From Bacteroidota bacterium (GTDB lineage: Bacteria; Bacteroidota; Bacteroidia; Chitinophagales; Chitinophagaceae), in assembly GCA_029555415.1 (NCBI GenBank), contig JAKPSI010000103.1, positions 1-58,898 of the forward strand: 58,898 nt of DNA, in the 5' to 3' direction. Each line of letters begins with the position of its first letter. The stretch's first letter is position 1. Below the pieces are notes generated by a model. It ran no database searches and had not been told where the DNA came from. It worked only from the letters and a program-made list of their open reading frames with translations. The position numbers were made by a program, and so were the translations under genes. Shown here piece after piece: positions 9,657 to 17,826 of the stretch.

Positions 9657-9674
9657 ATACGAATGATGTACTTA

Positions 9675-10172
9675 TCAGAAGCTCAAAGGAATCGTTACTT
9701 GTGTCTGATCCCAGGCAATGACAAGTGAATTGTCTTTACCGAAACTGAGTGTCAGTTGCTCCACAACATGGTCCAGTTTGGTGACCGGTACTGTTGTCTG
9801 AGCCACATCCATGGCTTTATTCTTTTCGTAGCTGAAGGCACCCCACTGTCCAAGTTTGCTGTTCAGGATGATGGTCCATTCTTTTTCACCGAGTTTGGCG
9901 AAAAGTGTATAGGTACCGGCTTTTACGGCTTCACCATTGAATTTCACATCGGATTTGAAAGTGATCGTAGTGGCTTCATCTGCACCTACACGCCATACAC
10001 TACCGTATTTCTCGAGTCCGCCGAATACTTCACGGCCTTTTTTTGAAGGACGACCATAAGTAACGGTCGCATGTGCGTTACTCAGGGTATCATGCGGGCT
10101 GTTGGGGTGTGAAGGTTGTGCATAGCTGGTGAATCCGGCAAGCATCGCGAAGAAAAGAATGAACTTTTTCAT
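9675..10172 (-). CDS. DUF2911 domain protein, secreted
   Basis: I take the ATG at 10172 because it gives a clean signal peptide (MKKFILFFAMLAGFTSYAQ). The longer frame from 10229 adds a charged, non-conserved leader. The 165-residue product is nearly all DUF2911. It has HATVTYGRPSKKGREVFGG, then YGSVWRVGADEATTITF, AGTYTLFAKLGEKEWTIILN and GQWGAFSY, the conserved aromatic motifs of this family. DUF2911 proteins are exported and common in Bacteroidota. Their function is unknown. It lies 65 bases after the SRPBCC gene on the same strand. Confidence 0.88.
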   Translation of the reverse strand: MKKFILFFAMLAGFTSYAQPSHPNSPHDTLSNAHATVTYGRPSKKGREVFGGLEKYGSVWRVGADEATTITFKSDVKFNGEAVKAGTYTLFAKLGEKEWTIILNSKLGQWGAFSYEKNKAMDVAQTTVPVTKLDHVVEQLTLSFGKDNSLVIAWDQTQVTIPLSF

Positions 10173-10237
10173 ATATGGTTTTTGTTTTTTAGAGAATAAA
10201 TGTAGGAAGTTCGGCGGAATCGTGGCCACCTTTCATC

Positions 10238-10747
10238 CTAATGCTGCACATGATCCCGCAGGGCGTTCAGCCCTTGTTCCATCTTTATACCGTAAGAACT
10301 CTCAAAAAGGAGGCTTGCGAATTTTTCCCAGGGGTACCACCGCAAATTGAAATCCATGTACCATTGCACGGTAAGTGAGTCAGTGCCCGGATGTTCGATC
10401 AGGGTCCAACGGTTCTCTACCTGCCTCATATTCCGGCCGGTAAACAGAGCAGTTGCCCCTGTAGGATTCACCTGATCCAGTTTCAACATTACCGGGTTGA
10501 CCGTATCCTTACTGAAAAAAGCCCCTTTCACCACCCCATCCACGAGCAGTGGTTTAGCGGTATCGATACCCGGATACCAGTTCCGCCAGTTACCCGCATC
10601 CTGTAACTGTGCCAATACTGAATCCTTCGGTGCTTTCAGGTTCACCGCTTTGGAAATATGTACAGTTGAAGGAATGAGCATAGAGATCACCGTGACGAGC
10701 AAGGCGAGGGAGAGGAAGGAGATGAGGGCGAGTTTGAATAAGCGCAC
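10238..10747 (-). CDS. SRPBCC-family (START-like) protein with N-terminal membrane anchor
   Basis: The C-terminal ~135 residues have the polyketide-cyclase/SRPBCC pattern: KAPKDSVLAQLQDAGNWRNWYPGID near the start, VENRWTLIEHPGTDSLTVQWYMDF, and a final helix (FASLLFESSYGIKMEQGLNALRDHV). A hydrophobic segment, LALISFLSLALLVTVISMLI, anchors the N-terminus. The frame is open up to an ATG at 10873, but that 42-residue leader is encoded by the inverted-repeat element described separately (QFKFKIQNSKL is translated tandem repeat). I therefore prefer the GTG at 10747, which lies just outside it and directly precedes the anchor. The ligand is unknown. The start is the main uncertainty. Confidence 0.7.
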   Translation of the reverse strand: MRLFKLALISFLSLALLVTVISMLIPSTVHISKAVNLKAPKDSVLAQLQDAGNWRNWYPGIDTAKPLLVDGVVKGAFFSKDTVNPVMLKLDQVNPTGATALFTGRNMRQVENRWTLIEHPGTDSLTVQWYMDFNLRWYPWEKFASLLFESSYGIKMEQGLNALRDHVQH

Positions 10748-10750
10748 GGG

Positions 10751-10925
10751 AGAAAGTTTTGAATTTTGAATTTTAAATTTGAATTGAGGCGTGTTGTTCG
10801 TAAGTCGTTTATCGATCGGGATGGCTAAATTGTTAAATGGAATAATGGTTGGGCGTGATTTTGGAAACTTCATGCTTTAAACGCCCCCCAATTCAAAATT
10901 TAAAATTCAAAACTCAAAATTTTTC
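10751..10925. repeat. inverted-repeat element built from 7-bp tandem arrays (MITE-like or giant hairpin)
   Basis: The left arm (10751-10792) consists of AGAAAG, then the units TTTTGAA, TTTTGAA, TTTTAAA, then TTTGAATTGAGGCGT. The right arm (about 10881-10927), read on the other strand, gives AGAAAAA, TTTTGAG, TTTTGAA, TTTTAAA, then TTTTGAATTGGGGGGCGT. The arms match over roughly 40 bases with a few mismatches and small indels, separated by about 88 bases. The right arm touches the stop codon of the ABC-2 permease (10926). RNA from either strand could fold into a long stem. No transposase or clear target-site duplication is seen. Confidence 0.75.
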
Positions 10926-12041
10926 TTATTCCCATTTCAGTACCCGCACCAATATCCCATATACCACCAGCGTCCAGATACCGAGAATGCCGATCTCTTT
11001 CCAGCAATCGAGCAGGGTCAGTCCTTCAAAGGAGATCTTGCGCATGGCATCGTTGAACTGCGTGAGGGGTAATATATGACAGATGGCCTGCAGCCATTTC
11101 GGGAAAACTTCAATGGGGAAGAAGGTACCTGACAGCAGCATCTGCGGGAAACCGAAGAGGTTGATCAGTAAAGGCAGACTCGTATCGGATTTCACGATAC
11201 TGCTGAAGATCAGGCCCACGCCCATCAGAATGAAGAGCATGTACACCGTCATCAGCAGCATTTGTATGAAGGTCCATGCACCGTGCTGCAAGGTGAAATT
11301 CAGGAAGAAATGCCCGAACAGGATCAGCACGACCACGTTGATCAGTTGAAAGAACAAACGGCTGGCGCCGATACCCAGCAGGATGTTGATGCGGTTCACG
11401 GGAGATGCATAAAATCTTTTCAGGACCAGTTGTTCACGTAGTCCGAAGAATGTGAACGCGATACCGAATAAGGTTGAGAATAAAATGGAGAAGCCGAGCT
11501 GACCGGGCAGGATAAAATCGATCTGTCTGAACTCTTTCACTTCCTTCTTAACGGGGATCACCATGAAGTGGTTGGTATGCGGGCCCTTCATCCCCAATTC
11601 TATTTTCAGTATCAGATTCTCCAGGGTTTGCATGAATTGTCCGTAACTGCTGCCACTGGCGGAAGTGGAAGTGATGTCGAGTTTATAGCGGCTCATCGGT
11701 CCCGCAGAATCGCGGCCCGGAATTTCCGTGATGTTCAGGACCGCTGCCAGTTCGCCCTTATCAAAATCCTTTCGCTGCGCGGTGGAATCCGCATAGTGAA
11801 CGATCCTGATGTATGGGCTATGGGTCAGGCTGTCGAAAAATACATTCGTGGTATCACACCCCGGTGCCAGTGCGATCTTGCTGCGAGTGGGACCTCCGTT
11901 ACCGAATGCCCCGAAGATCATGATGAAGATGATCGGGAACAGGATCGAAAAGATGATCGCGCTCGGGTTGCTGAAAATCGCTTTGAAACTGGCACGCGTG
12001 ATGGCCAGTAAAGCGCGGCGCTGACTGTAATTTGAAGGCAT
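10926..12041 (-). CDS. ABC-2 family transporter permease (ATPase not adjacent)
   Basis: The 371-residue protein has the ABC-2 permease layout. One membrane segment lies near the N-terminus (SAIIFSILFPIIFIMIFGAF, residues ~28-47), followed by a large external domain of about 145 residues and five more membrane segments from ~185. The characteristic turn (FFPIEVFPKWLQAICHILPLTQFNDAMR) precedes the last helix. Such proteins export drugs, lipids or polysaccharides together with a separate ATPase. No ABC ATPase of the export type is adjacent, so the partner must be encoded elsewhere. A perfect -7 element at 12059-12066 gives it its own promoter. Confidence 0.88.
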   Translation of the reverse strand: MPSNYSQRRALLAITRASFKAIFSNPSAIIFSILFPIIFIMIFGAFGNGGPTRSKIALAPGCDTTNVFFDSLTHSPYIRIVHYADSTAQRKDFDKGELAAVLNITEIPGRDSAGPMSRYKLDITSTSASGSSYGQFMQTLENLILKIELGMKGPHTNHFMVIPVKKEVKEFRQIDFILPGQLGFSILFSTLFGIAFTFFGLREQLVLKRFYASPVNRINILLGIGASRLFFQLINVVVLILFGHFFLNFTLQHGAWTFIQMLLMTVYMLFILMGVGLIFSSIVKSDTSLPLLINLFGFPQMLLSGTFFPIEVFPKWLQAICHILPLTQFNDAMRKISFEGLTLLDCWKEIGILGIWTLVVYGILVRVLKWE

Positions 12042-12058
12042 GTGCGGGTGTTAAGCAG

Positions 12059-12066
12059 CAAAAGTA
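12059..12066 (-). promoter_or_regulatory. TAnnTTTG -7 element for the ABC-2 permease
   Basis: The minus strand reads TACTTTTG, a perfect match to the Bacteroidota -7 consensus. It lies 17 bases before the start codon at 12041. No clear TTTG -33 element is seen at the expected spacing. Confidence 0.5.
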
Positions 12067-12076
12067 TTCAATTCCG

Positions 12077-13834
12077 TCAATGGATGAAAAATGAAAATGG
12101 CAGTCGTGCCTGAGTGGAGGTTGACATCTGTTTCAGCTTCTTCAGTTGCATATAGATCATATAGTTCTCCTCTCCCACTTCTGCTTTCATTTGCTGCATA
12201 TAATTAGACGGTTTCGTTTTGCCCAGGATCTTATCAAAGAACCGCTGGGGTTCCGGATAGCCTGCTACGGTATAATCATCCAGTTTTGCCATTCTCGCGG
12301 CACAGGCAATAGCGTCATTCAGTCCCCCGATGCGGTCAGCCAGCCCGATCTTAACAGCTCTGTTGCCCGTCCATACACGTCCCTGTGCGATGCTGTCGAC
12401 ATATGCGGTATCCTTTTTACGGCCTTCCGCCACGCGTTGCTTGAAGGTGGTATAGATCTCTTCCACACCTGCCTGCATGCTGAGCTTTTCTGATTCGGTA
12501 AGCGGACGGTAATATGCACCGGCATCAGCGAAGGGAGCCGTCTTGACCCCATCAAAAGTGATCCCGAGTTTATTTTTAAAGAATCCCTGCATATCGGGTA
12601 CGATACCGAATACGCCGATCGACCCGGTGATCGTGGTGCGGTCCGTAAAGACGCTGTCAGCACCGCATGAAATATAATATCCACCGGATGCGGCCACATC
12701 ACCGAAACTCACCACAACCGGCTTTTCTTTTCTTGCCAGCACGATCTCACGCCAGATATTATCACTGGCCAGTGAACTGCCACCACCTGAATTGACACGG
12801 AATACGATCGCTTTCACATCCTGATCCAGCCTGGCTTTCCGGATGAGATTCCGGTAATCATCACTGCCGATCTCTTCACCGGCCTGACCTTTCCCATCAA
12901 TGATATCTCCCTCCGCATAGATCACCGCGATCTTATTGTCGCCTTTCTCTGAGAAACCAGCATTACGATTATACTCACTGATGCTGACGAAATTGATACG
13001 TTCATATTTTCCCGCACCGATCTTCGTTTTGATCTCATCGCGCACCTGATCATCATATTTTGCACCGTCAATGAGTTTATATTCCACTGCTGCCGCGGCA
13101 TTGATGATCTTGTCCTCTGCCGCCAGCCTGCGCAATGTGGCCGTATCAATATGACGTGCATCCGAAGTGGTCAGTAAAAAATCTTCATAAAGATCGTTCA
13201 GCCAAACCGTGGTCTGCAATGCGTTGGCATCGGTCATCTTTTCTGCACGTAACGGTTCGGTTGCGCTTTTGAATTTACCCGCATAGAAGATCTGCGGATG
13301 GATGTCCAGTTTATCGAGGGCCCCTTTCAGGAACATGTATTCAACACTGAAGCCGCTCCACTGCAGGTTACCGGCGGGGCTCACAAAGATCTTATCCGCC
13401 ACATTGGCGACGCTGTACGCTTTTTGTGAGATCATATCCCCGAACGCGTACACGAATTTGCCGGATTGTTTGAAAGAAAGTATCGCTTTGCGCAGTTCTT
13501 CACTGGCAGCGAAACCATTCACACTCTGCCCTGCTTTGAGGTACAAACCCGCGATATCTTTATCCGTCTTTGCTTTTTCGAGCAAACGGATCACATCATA
13601 CAAGCCGGGCACATCCCCTTCCGCATCATCACTAAAGGCAGCGAACGGACTTTCCTGTGCCTGTTCCTTGTAATGCAGGCCAAGATTCAGGACCAGTACT
13701 GATCTCGCAGTGATCTTTGTTTTGTTACGCGACCCGATACCAGCAATACTGCCGATCAGCAGGAACACCGCCAGCAGGGTGAATATGACCAGTGCAAGCA
13801 GGGATGCGAAGAAAGTCTTGAAGAAGCCCGACAT
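12077..13834 (-). CDS. sppA: signal peptide peptidase SppA, 67-kDa type
   Basis: SppA is a membrane-bound serine/lysine protease that degrades leftover signal peptides. The 585-residue product has an N-terminal anchor (FFASLLALVIFTLLAVFLLIG) and two tandem S49 peptidase halves. The catalytic Lys lies in KFKSATEP (N-terminal half). The nucleophile Ser lies in DVAASGGYYISCGAD (C-terminal half). The spacing fits E. coli-type SppA. I take the ATG at 13834 rather than 13882 because it places MSGFFKTFF right before the anchor and lies 21 bases downstream of a perfect -7 element. It is divergent from folK. Confidence 0.92.
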   Translation of the reverse strand: MSGFFKTFFASLLALVIFTLLAVFLLIGSIAGIGSRNKTKITARSVLVLNLGLHYKEQAQESPFAAFSDDAEGDVPGLYDVIRLLEKAKTDKDIAGLYLKAGQSVNGFAASEELRKAILSFKQSGKFVYAFGDMISQKAYSVANVADKIFVSPAGNLQWSGFSVEYMFLKGALDKLDIHPQIFYAGKFKSATEPLRAEKMTDANALQTTVWLNDLYEDFLLTTSDARHIDTATLRRLAAEDKIINAAAAVEYKLIDGAKYDDQVRDEIKTKIGAGKYERINFVSISEYNRNAGFSEKGDNKIAVIYAEGDIIDGKGQAGEEIGSDDYRNLIRKARLDQDVKAIVFRVNSGGGSSLASDNIWREIVLARKEKPVVVSFGDVAASGGYYISCGADSVFTDRTTITGSIGVFGIVPDMQGFFKNKLGITFDGVKTAPFADAGAYYRPLTESEKLSMQAGVEEIYTTFKQRVAEGRKKDTAYVDSIAQGRVWTGNRAVKIGLADRIGGLNDAIACAARMAKLDDYTVAGYPEPQRFFDKILGKTKPSNYMQQMKAEVGEENYMIYMQLKKLKQMSTSTQARLPFSFFIH

Positions 13835-13855
13835 ATATAACCGGTTGATGAATCC

Positions 13856-13863
13856 CAAAATTA
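13856..13863 (-). promoter_or_regulatory. TAnnTTTG -7 element for sppA
   Basis: The minus strand reads TAATTTTG, a perfect -7 match 21 bases before the chosen sppA start. A transcript beginning near 13848 would exclude the upstream ATG at 13882, so the element also decides the start. Confidence 0.5.
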
Positions 13864-13884
13864 AAGATATTTGACCCGGCATCT

Positions 13885-14364
13885 ATGAATAAAGCGTACT
13901 TACTGACAGGCGGCAATATGGGTGACCGGGCGGTAAACCTTGCCCTGGCGCGGGATCTGCTGGAAACCCAGTGTGGCCACATCACCCATGCATCGGCGTT
14001 ATATGAAACCGAGGCCTGGGGTAAATCCGATCAGCCTCCCTTCCTGAATCAGGCATTGGAGCTGGAAACAGAGCTGAAGGCCCCGCAGCTGATCCGCCGT
14101 ATCCTCAAGATCGAGAAACAAATGGGCCGGATCCGGGAAGAAAAATACGGGCCGCGCATCATCGATATCGACATCCTGCTTTTCAATGAAGAGACCTTCC
14201 GGTATCATTTCCTGAAACTGCCCCATCCGGAAATGCAGAACCGGCGCTTTGCGCTGCTGCCCCTGGCTGAGATCGCGCCGGATGTCAGGCATCCCGTTCT
14301 CGGCAAAACCGCGGCTGAATTACTGAAGGATTGCCCTGACAAATTAGCTGTGAAGAAATTCTGA
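13885..14364 (+). CDS. folK: 2-amino-4-hydroxy-6-hydroxymethyldihydropteridine diphosphokinase (HPPK)
   Basis: HPPK transfers pyrophosphate from ATP to 6-hydroxymethyl-dihydropterin in folate synthesis. The 159-residue protein matches the family length. It shows the N-terminal LLTGGNMGDRAVNLALAR (family GSNxGdr), YETEAWGKSDQPPFLNQA (the YxT.p.g..dqp.FlN signature) and the catalytic loop GPRIIDIDILLF (family RWGPRtiDlDIL). LPHPEMQNRRFALLPLAEIAP follows. It is the first gene of a probable operon with a deoxynucleoside kinase and an MFS exporter. No other folate gene is present. Confidence 0.95.
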   Translation: MNKAYLLTGGNMGDRAVNLALARDLLETQCGHITHASALYETEAWGKSDQPPFLNQALELETELKAPQLIRRILKIEKQMGRIREEKYGPRIIDIDILLFNEETFRYHFLKLPHPEMQNRRFALLPLAEIAPDVRHPVLGKTAAELLKDCPDKLAVKKF

Positions 14365-14422
14365 ATTACGTTATACCCTTTTCCTATTTCTTTGCCAATG
14401 GCAGGTAACACCTCCATGATCC

Positions 14423-15055
14423 ATGAATTATCCCTTTATCACCATAGAAGGCAATATCGGAGCGGGTAAGACCACACTCGCCCACTTGCTGAGCAAGCAT
14501 TACAACGCGCGTCTCATCCTGGAAGAATTTGCCGACAACCCTTTCCTTCCGAAATTTTACGAGAATCCGAAGCAATACGCGTTCCCGCTGGAGTTGTTCT
14601 TCATGGCCGAACGTTACAAGCAACAAAAGGAATTATTGCAGCAAAAGGACATGTTCCAGACCATTACTGTGTCCGACTACCTGTTCACAAAATGTCTTTT
14701 ATTCGCCAAAGTAACACTGATGGAAGATGAATTCAGGTTGTACCAGCGTTTATTCGAGATCATCCATCAGCAAACGGTACAGCCGGACATCCTGATCTAC
14801 CTGCACTCTCCGGTACAGAAATTGCAAATGAATATCCGTAAACGAAACCGCCCTTATGAACAGAATATCCCGGATGAATATCTGTTCAGTCTGCAGGAGA
14901 CCTATACACATTATATCAAGCAACATAATATCAAGACACTTTTCGTGGATACCAGCAATGCTGATTTCCTGGGCAATGAAAAGCACCTGAAAGTGATCAC
15001 TGAAGCCCTGGAAAAAGATTATACACACGGACAGCATTACATCACACTGCCATGA
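14423..15055 (+). CDS. deoxynucleoside kinase
   Basis: This 210-residue kinase phosphorylates deoxynucleosides for nucleotide salvage. The P-loop GNIGAGKTT is at residues ~10-18. It is followed by the family pattern EEFADNPFLPKFYENPKQYAFPLELFF and ERYKQQ. The central TVSDYLFTKCLLFAKV replaces the DR(S/Y) substrate motif, and the lid region has the Arg-rich MNIRKRNRPYEQNI. These features fit the dGK/dCK/TK2-like family (PF01712). Specificity cannot be assigned. The stop overlaps the next start by four bases (ATGA), indicating tight translational coupling to the MFS gene. Confidence 0.92.
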   Translation: MNYPFITIEGNIGAGKTTLAHLLSKHYNARLILEEFADNPFLPKFYENPKQYAFPLELFFMAERYKQQKELLQQKDMFQTITVSDYLFTKCLLFAKVTLMEDEFRLYQRLFEIIHQQTVQPDILIYLHSPVQKLQMNIRKRNRPYEQNIPDEYLFSLQETYTHYIKQHNIKTLFVDTSNADFLGNEKHLKVITEALEKDYTHGQHYITLP

Positions 15056-16299
15056 GTGCAGAGCGCCCCATATCGCGTGCTGCAGCGGTCGTCATCAACC
15101 CGGAATTCACCTGGTATATCATCTCCCGTTTCCTGTTCATCGCCGGATTAAGAATGACACCGGTATTGCTCGGCTGGCGTTTGTACCAGATCACCGGCAG
15201 TAAACTTTCACTGGGGATCGTCGGACTTGCGGAGGTCATTCCCGCCATTGCATTCGCGTTGCCCGCAGGTGTAAAGGTGGACCGCAGCAATAAACATCAA
15301 TTGCTCAGCCATTGTATCGCGATCTATTTTTTTATTATGGCCGGACTGTTACTCGTTACTTCTCCCTGGGCTGTGGGATATCTTTCAAAGACATGGATAC
15401 CCTGGAGCATTTATCTGATGGTGTTCTTATCCGGTGTAGTGCGGGCGTATAGCGGACCTGCATTCAATTCATTCCTGGCGCAACTCGTGGAACAGGGATC
15501 GCTGGTGAGGGCCATTTCCGTGAACAGTATGATCTGGCTGACCGCAGCAGTAGCAGGGCCCGGTCTGGCGGGCATGCTCATCGGATATACAAGCATTACT
15601 ATAGCGTTCATCGTTGTTTGTGTTTTGATCGGCATCTCCTGGATCCTGTTCCATAAAATATCACCCAAACCGGTAAGCTGGAAGGATAATAAAGGAAGGA
15701 CCTGGGAAGCGGTGAAGGAAGGATTGCGGTTCGTGTTCTCACAGAAATCATTATTGGGCGCGATGAGTCTCGATATGTTCGCGGTACTCTTCGGAGGCGC
15801 GGCTGCATTACTCCCGGTATTTGCAGCGGATATCCTGAAAGTGGGCCCGCAGCACCTGGGCTGGCTGGTGGCAGCAACTTATCTCGGCAATTTCGTGGCC
15901 ATTGCCTGGCTGACGAAAAGACCTCTGAAAAAGAAACAGGGATTGCAATTATTCTATGTCGTTGCCGGCTTCGGCGCTTGTATACTCGTCTTCGCATTAT
16001 CTAAGAATTTCTGGCTGAGTTTCGCGGCATTGTTCGTCAGTGGCTTGTTCGACGGCGTGAGCATGATCATCCGGGGAACCATTGTGCAGCTGTTCGTGCC
16101 GGATGAGATGCGGGGCCGGGTTTCTTCGGTCAATTCCATCTTCATCAATTCTTCCAACGAGCTCGGGCAATTCGAGAGTGGTGTGGCCGCCACGGTACTG
16201 GGCACAGTGCCTTCAGTCGTTTTTGGCGGATGCATGACCATCATTGTCGTGATCGCCACCTGGTTCAAAGCCCCGGCTTTACGTAAATTCGAGTACTGA
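15052..16299 (+). CDS. MFS transporter (EntS/MFS_3-like exporter)
   Basis: The 415-residue protein has about 12 hydrophobic segments and the MFS_3/EntS pattern: FLFIAGLRMTPVLLGWRLYQITGSKLSLGIVGLAEVIPAI at the N-terminus, and the loop between helices 2 and 3 reads KVDRSNKHQL instead of the classic DRxGRR. LFDGVSMIIRGTIVQLFVPDEMRGRVSSVNSI in the C-terminal half (helix 10-11 loop) is typical of this group. It probably exports a small molecule through the inner membrane. The start codon overlaps the kinase stop, so it is the last gene of the folK operon. Confidence 0.9.
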   Translation: MSAERPISRAAAVVINPEFTWYIISRFLFIAGLRMTPVLLGWRLYQITGSKLSLGIVGLAEVIPAIAFALPAGVKVDRSNKHQLLSHCIAIYFFIMAGLLLVTSPWAVGYLSKTWIPWSIYLMVFLSGVVRAYSGPAFNSFLAQLVEQGSLVRAISVNSMIWLTAAVAGPGLAGMLIGYTSITIAFIVVCVLIGISWILFHKISPKPVSWKDNKGRTWEAVKEGLRFVFSQKSLLGAMSLDMFAVLFGGAAALLPVFAADILKVGPQHLGWLVAATYLGNFVAIAWLTKRPLKKKQGLQLFYVVAGFGACILVFALSKNFWLSFAALFVSGLFDGVSMIIRGTIVQLFVPDEMRGRVSSVNSIFINSSNELGQFESGVAATVLGTVPSVVFGGCMTIIVVIATWFKAPALRKFEY

Positions 16300-16353
16300 C
16301 CGGCAACCATTTTCACCTGTCAGGCGTTATTAATAAAACAAAAAAAGATTACC

Positions 16354-17253
16354 ATGAACCGCCGATCATTCATCCGCAATTCTGCTTTCACTGCAGCCGC
16401 CATGACACTGGCTCAGCAACAGATCCTCGCCGCATTCGTAGAAGATCCCTGGAAGATCACGATGCTGAACGATACCCTGGGTATTTTCACAGAAAGAGGC
16501 GGCACCATCGCGTTCCTGCTGGCGAAAAAAGAGATCGTCGTCGTGGATTCCCAGTTCCCGGATCAGTCACAACACCTGATCACGGAACTGAAGAAGAAAA
16601 GTGACCAGTCGTTCAGCACCCTCATCAACACCCACCACCATGGCGACCATACCGCTGGTAACATCTCTTTCAAGGGGATCGTGAACCATGTGGTAGCGCA
16701 TGCCAATTCACTCGTGAACCAGAAGAATGTGGCGGTGGCGAATAAATCAGAGGAAAAACAATTGTATCCTGATCAGACCTATACCGATACCTGGTGCCAG
16801 AAAGCGGGCAATGAAAAGATCTGCCTGCATTATTTCGGTGCCGGACATACCAACGGTGATTCACTGGTGCATTTCCAGCATTCCAACATCGTACACATGG
16901 GCGATCTGGTGTTCAACCGCCGCCATCCGTATATCGACCGCGGCGCCGGTGCGAATATCCATAGCTGGATCGAAGTGCTGAACAAGGCCGTCAAAACATT
17001 CGATGCTAAAACAACATTCATCAGTGGCCACTCCGGCAATGGTTACGATGTGGTAATGAAAGCGGACGCACTGACTGCATTCGGAGATTACCTCGGTAAA
17101 GTGCTGCAATTCGTGGAAGGCGAGATCAAAGCAGGCAAAACCAAAGAAGAGATCCTCAAGAATACGGCGATCCCGGGTGCGGATCAGTGGAAGGGTGATG
17201 GGATCGAGCGGCCGTTGACGGCAGCATATGAAGAGTTAACAGTTAAAAGTTAA
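16354..17253 (+). CDS. Tat-exported metallo-beta-lactamase-fold hydrolase
   Basis: The N-terminus NRRSFIRNSAFTAAAMTLAQ is a twin-arginine signal (RRSFIRN), so a folded, metal-loaded enzyme is probably exported. The metal-binding motifs are NTHHHGDHTAGN (residues ~90-101), GAGHTNGDS (third His), GDLVF (bridging Asp) and ISGHSGNG (last His). This gives a full two-zinc set as in subclass B3-like or related hydrolases. The length of 299 residues is normal for the fold. The substrate is unknown; beta-lactamase activity is possible but not implied. The last codons (EELTVKS) are encoded by a 7-bp tandem array that runs across the stop codon. Confidence 0.88.
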   Translation: MNRRSFIRNSAFTAAAMTLAQQQILAAFVEDPWKITMLNDTLGIFTERGGTIAFLLAKKEIVVVDSQFPDQSQHLITELKKKSDQSFSTLINTHHHGDHTAGNISFKGIVNHVVAHANSLVNQKNVAVANKSEEKQLYPDQTYTDTWCQKAGNEKICLHYFGAGHTNGDSLVHFQHSNIVHMGDLVFNRRHPYIDRGAGANIHSWIEVLNKAVKTFDAKTTFISGHSGNGYDVVMKADALTAFGDYLGKVLQFVEGEIKAGKTKEEILKNTAIPGADQWKGDGIERPLTAAYEELTVKS

Positions 17254-17268
17254 AAGCTAATAGTTAAA
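17234..17268. repeat. 7-bp tandem array (AGTTAAA type) across a stop codon
   Basis: Five consecutive 7-bp units are AGTTAAC, AGTTAAA, AGTTAAA, AGCTAAT and AGTTAAA. The array begins inside the last codons of the metallo-hydrolase gene (stop at 17251-17253) and ends 8 bases before the stop of the convergent YkgJ-family gene. Confidence 0.85.
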
Positions 17269-17275
17269 CCTGTCT

Positions 17276-17761
17276 TCACTTCAGATTCTCGATCAGCCTT
17301 TCAATTACATGATATGTGATCGGACAAAAAGAAGTATTCTTTAAAGTCAGCACCGGCCTTTTGATCAGCACGTCCTCATCCGTATACGGAAAGCGGCGGC
17401 AATCGGAAGGCCGGTCTTCATATATACTGCAATAGTTATCGTCGCCCAGAAAAGGGCATGGAGCTGACTTCGCGACAAAATCACCATCGTCATCCACTTT
17501 CAGATATTCTTCGATGAATTCACTTTCCCGTAAACGCAGGAGCTTGCTGATCCTTTTCACATCGGGAGTTTTGAAACGCGGGGAATACTGCTTGCAGCAG
17601 TTGGCGCATTTCAGGCAATCCACTTTGGAGAAAGCCTCTTCATGCAGCTCCTGCAGCAGTTTAAGTACTTTATTCTTGTCGGGCCGCTGCAGGAATTGTT
17701 TGTAGATCTTTTGCCTTTCTTTCGACCTTTTTTCCCAGTTCTGTAAGAATTCTTTTGCCAT
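17276..17761 (-). CDS. YkgJ-family cysteine-cluster protein
   Basis: The 161-residue protein has eight conserved Cys in the YkgJ/PF03692 arrangement: CLKCANCCKQYSPRF (residues ~48-62), CPFLGDDNYCSIYEDRPSDCRRFPY (~101-125) and a last CPITYHV near the C-terminus. This family is annotated as a putative zinc- or iron-sulfur-binding domain, and no enzyme activity is established. The N-terminus is highly charged (QNWEKRSKERQKIYKQF), suggesting a cytoplasmic, perhaps nucleic-acid-contacting protein. It is divergent from the sterol-desaturase gene and convergent with the metallo-hydrolase gene. Confidence 0.88.
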   Translation of the reverse strand: MAKEFLQNWEKRSKERQKIYKQFLQRPDKNKVLKLLQELHEEAFSKVDCLKCANCCKQYSPRFKTPDVKRISKLLRLRESEFIEEYLKVDDDGDFVAKSAPCPFLGDDNYCSIYEDRPSDCRRFPYTDEDVLIKRPVLTLKNTSFCPITYHVIERLIENLK

Positions 17762-17811
17762 TGATTAACACGTCAGGCCTGCAAATTAGGAAGGTTTTAC
17801 CGTCAATGCGG

Positions 17812-17819
17812 TATTTTTG
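17812..17819 (+). promoter_or_regulatory. TAnnTTTG -7 element directly before the sterol-desaturase gene
   Basis: TATTTTTG is a perfect -7 match that ends 7 bases before the ATG at 17827. A transcript starting at the usual distance would begin at or within a few bases of the start codon, so a leaderless or near-leaderless mRNA is predicted. Confidence 0.5.
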
Positions 17820-17826
17820 AATACAC

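Noticed and set aside
10748-10873. N-terminal 42 residues of the SRPBCC frame from the ATG at 10873
   Set aside because: This stretch is mostly the inverted-repeat element translated by chance. It has no conserved protein features, and the membrane anchor begins right after the GTG at 10747.
16354-17253. True beta-lactamase
   Set aside because: The metal motifs show the fold but not the substrate. No specific beta-lactamase feature can be confirmed, so only a hydrolase of the fold is called.
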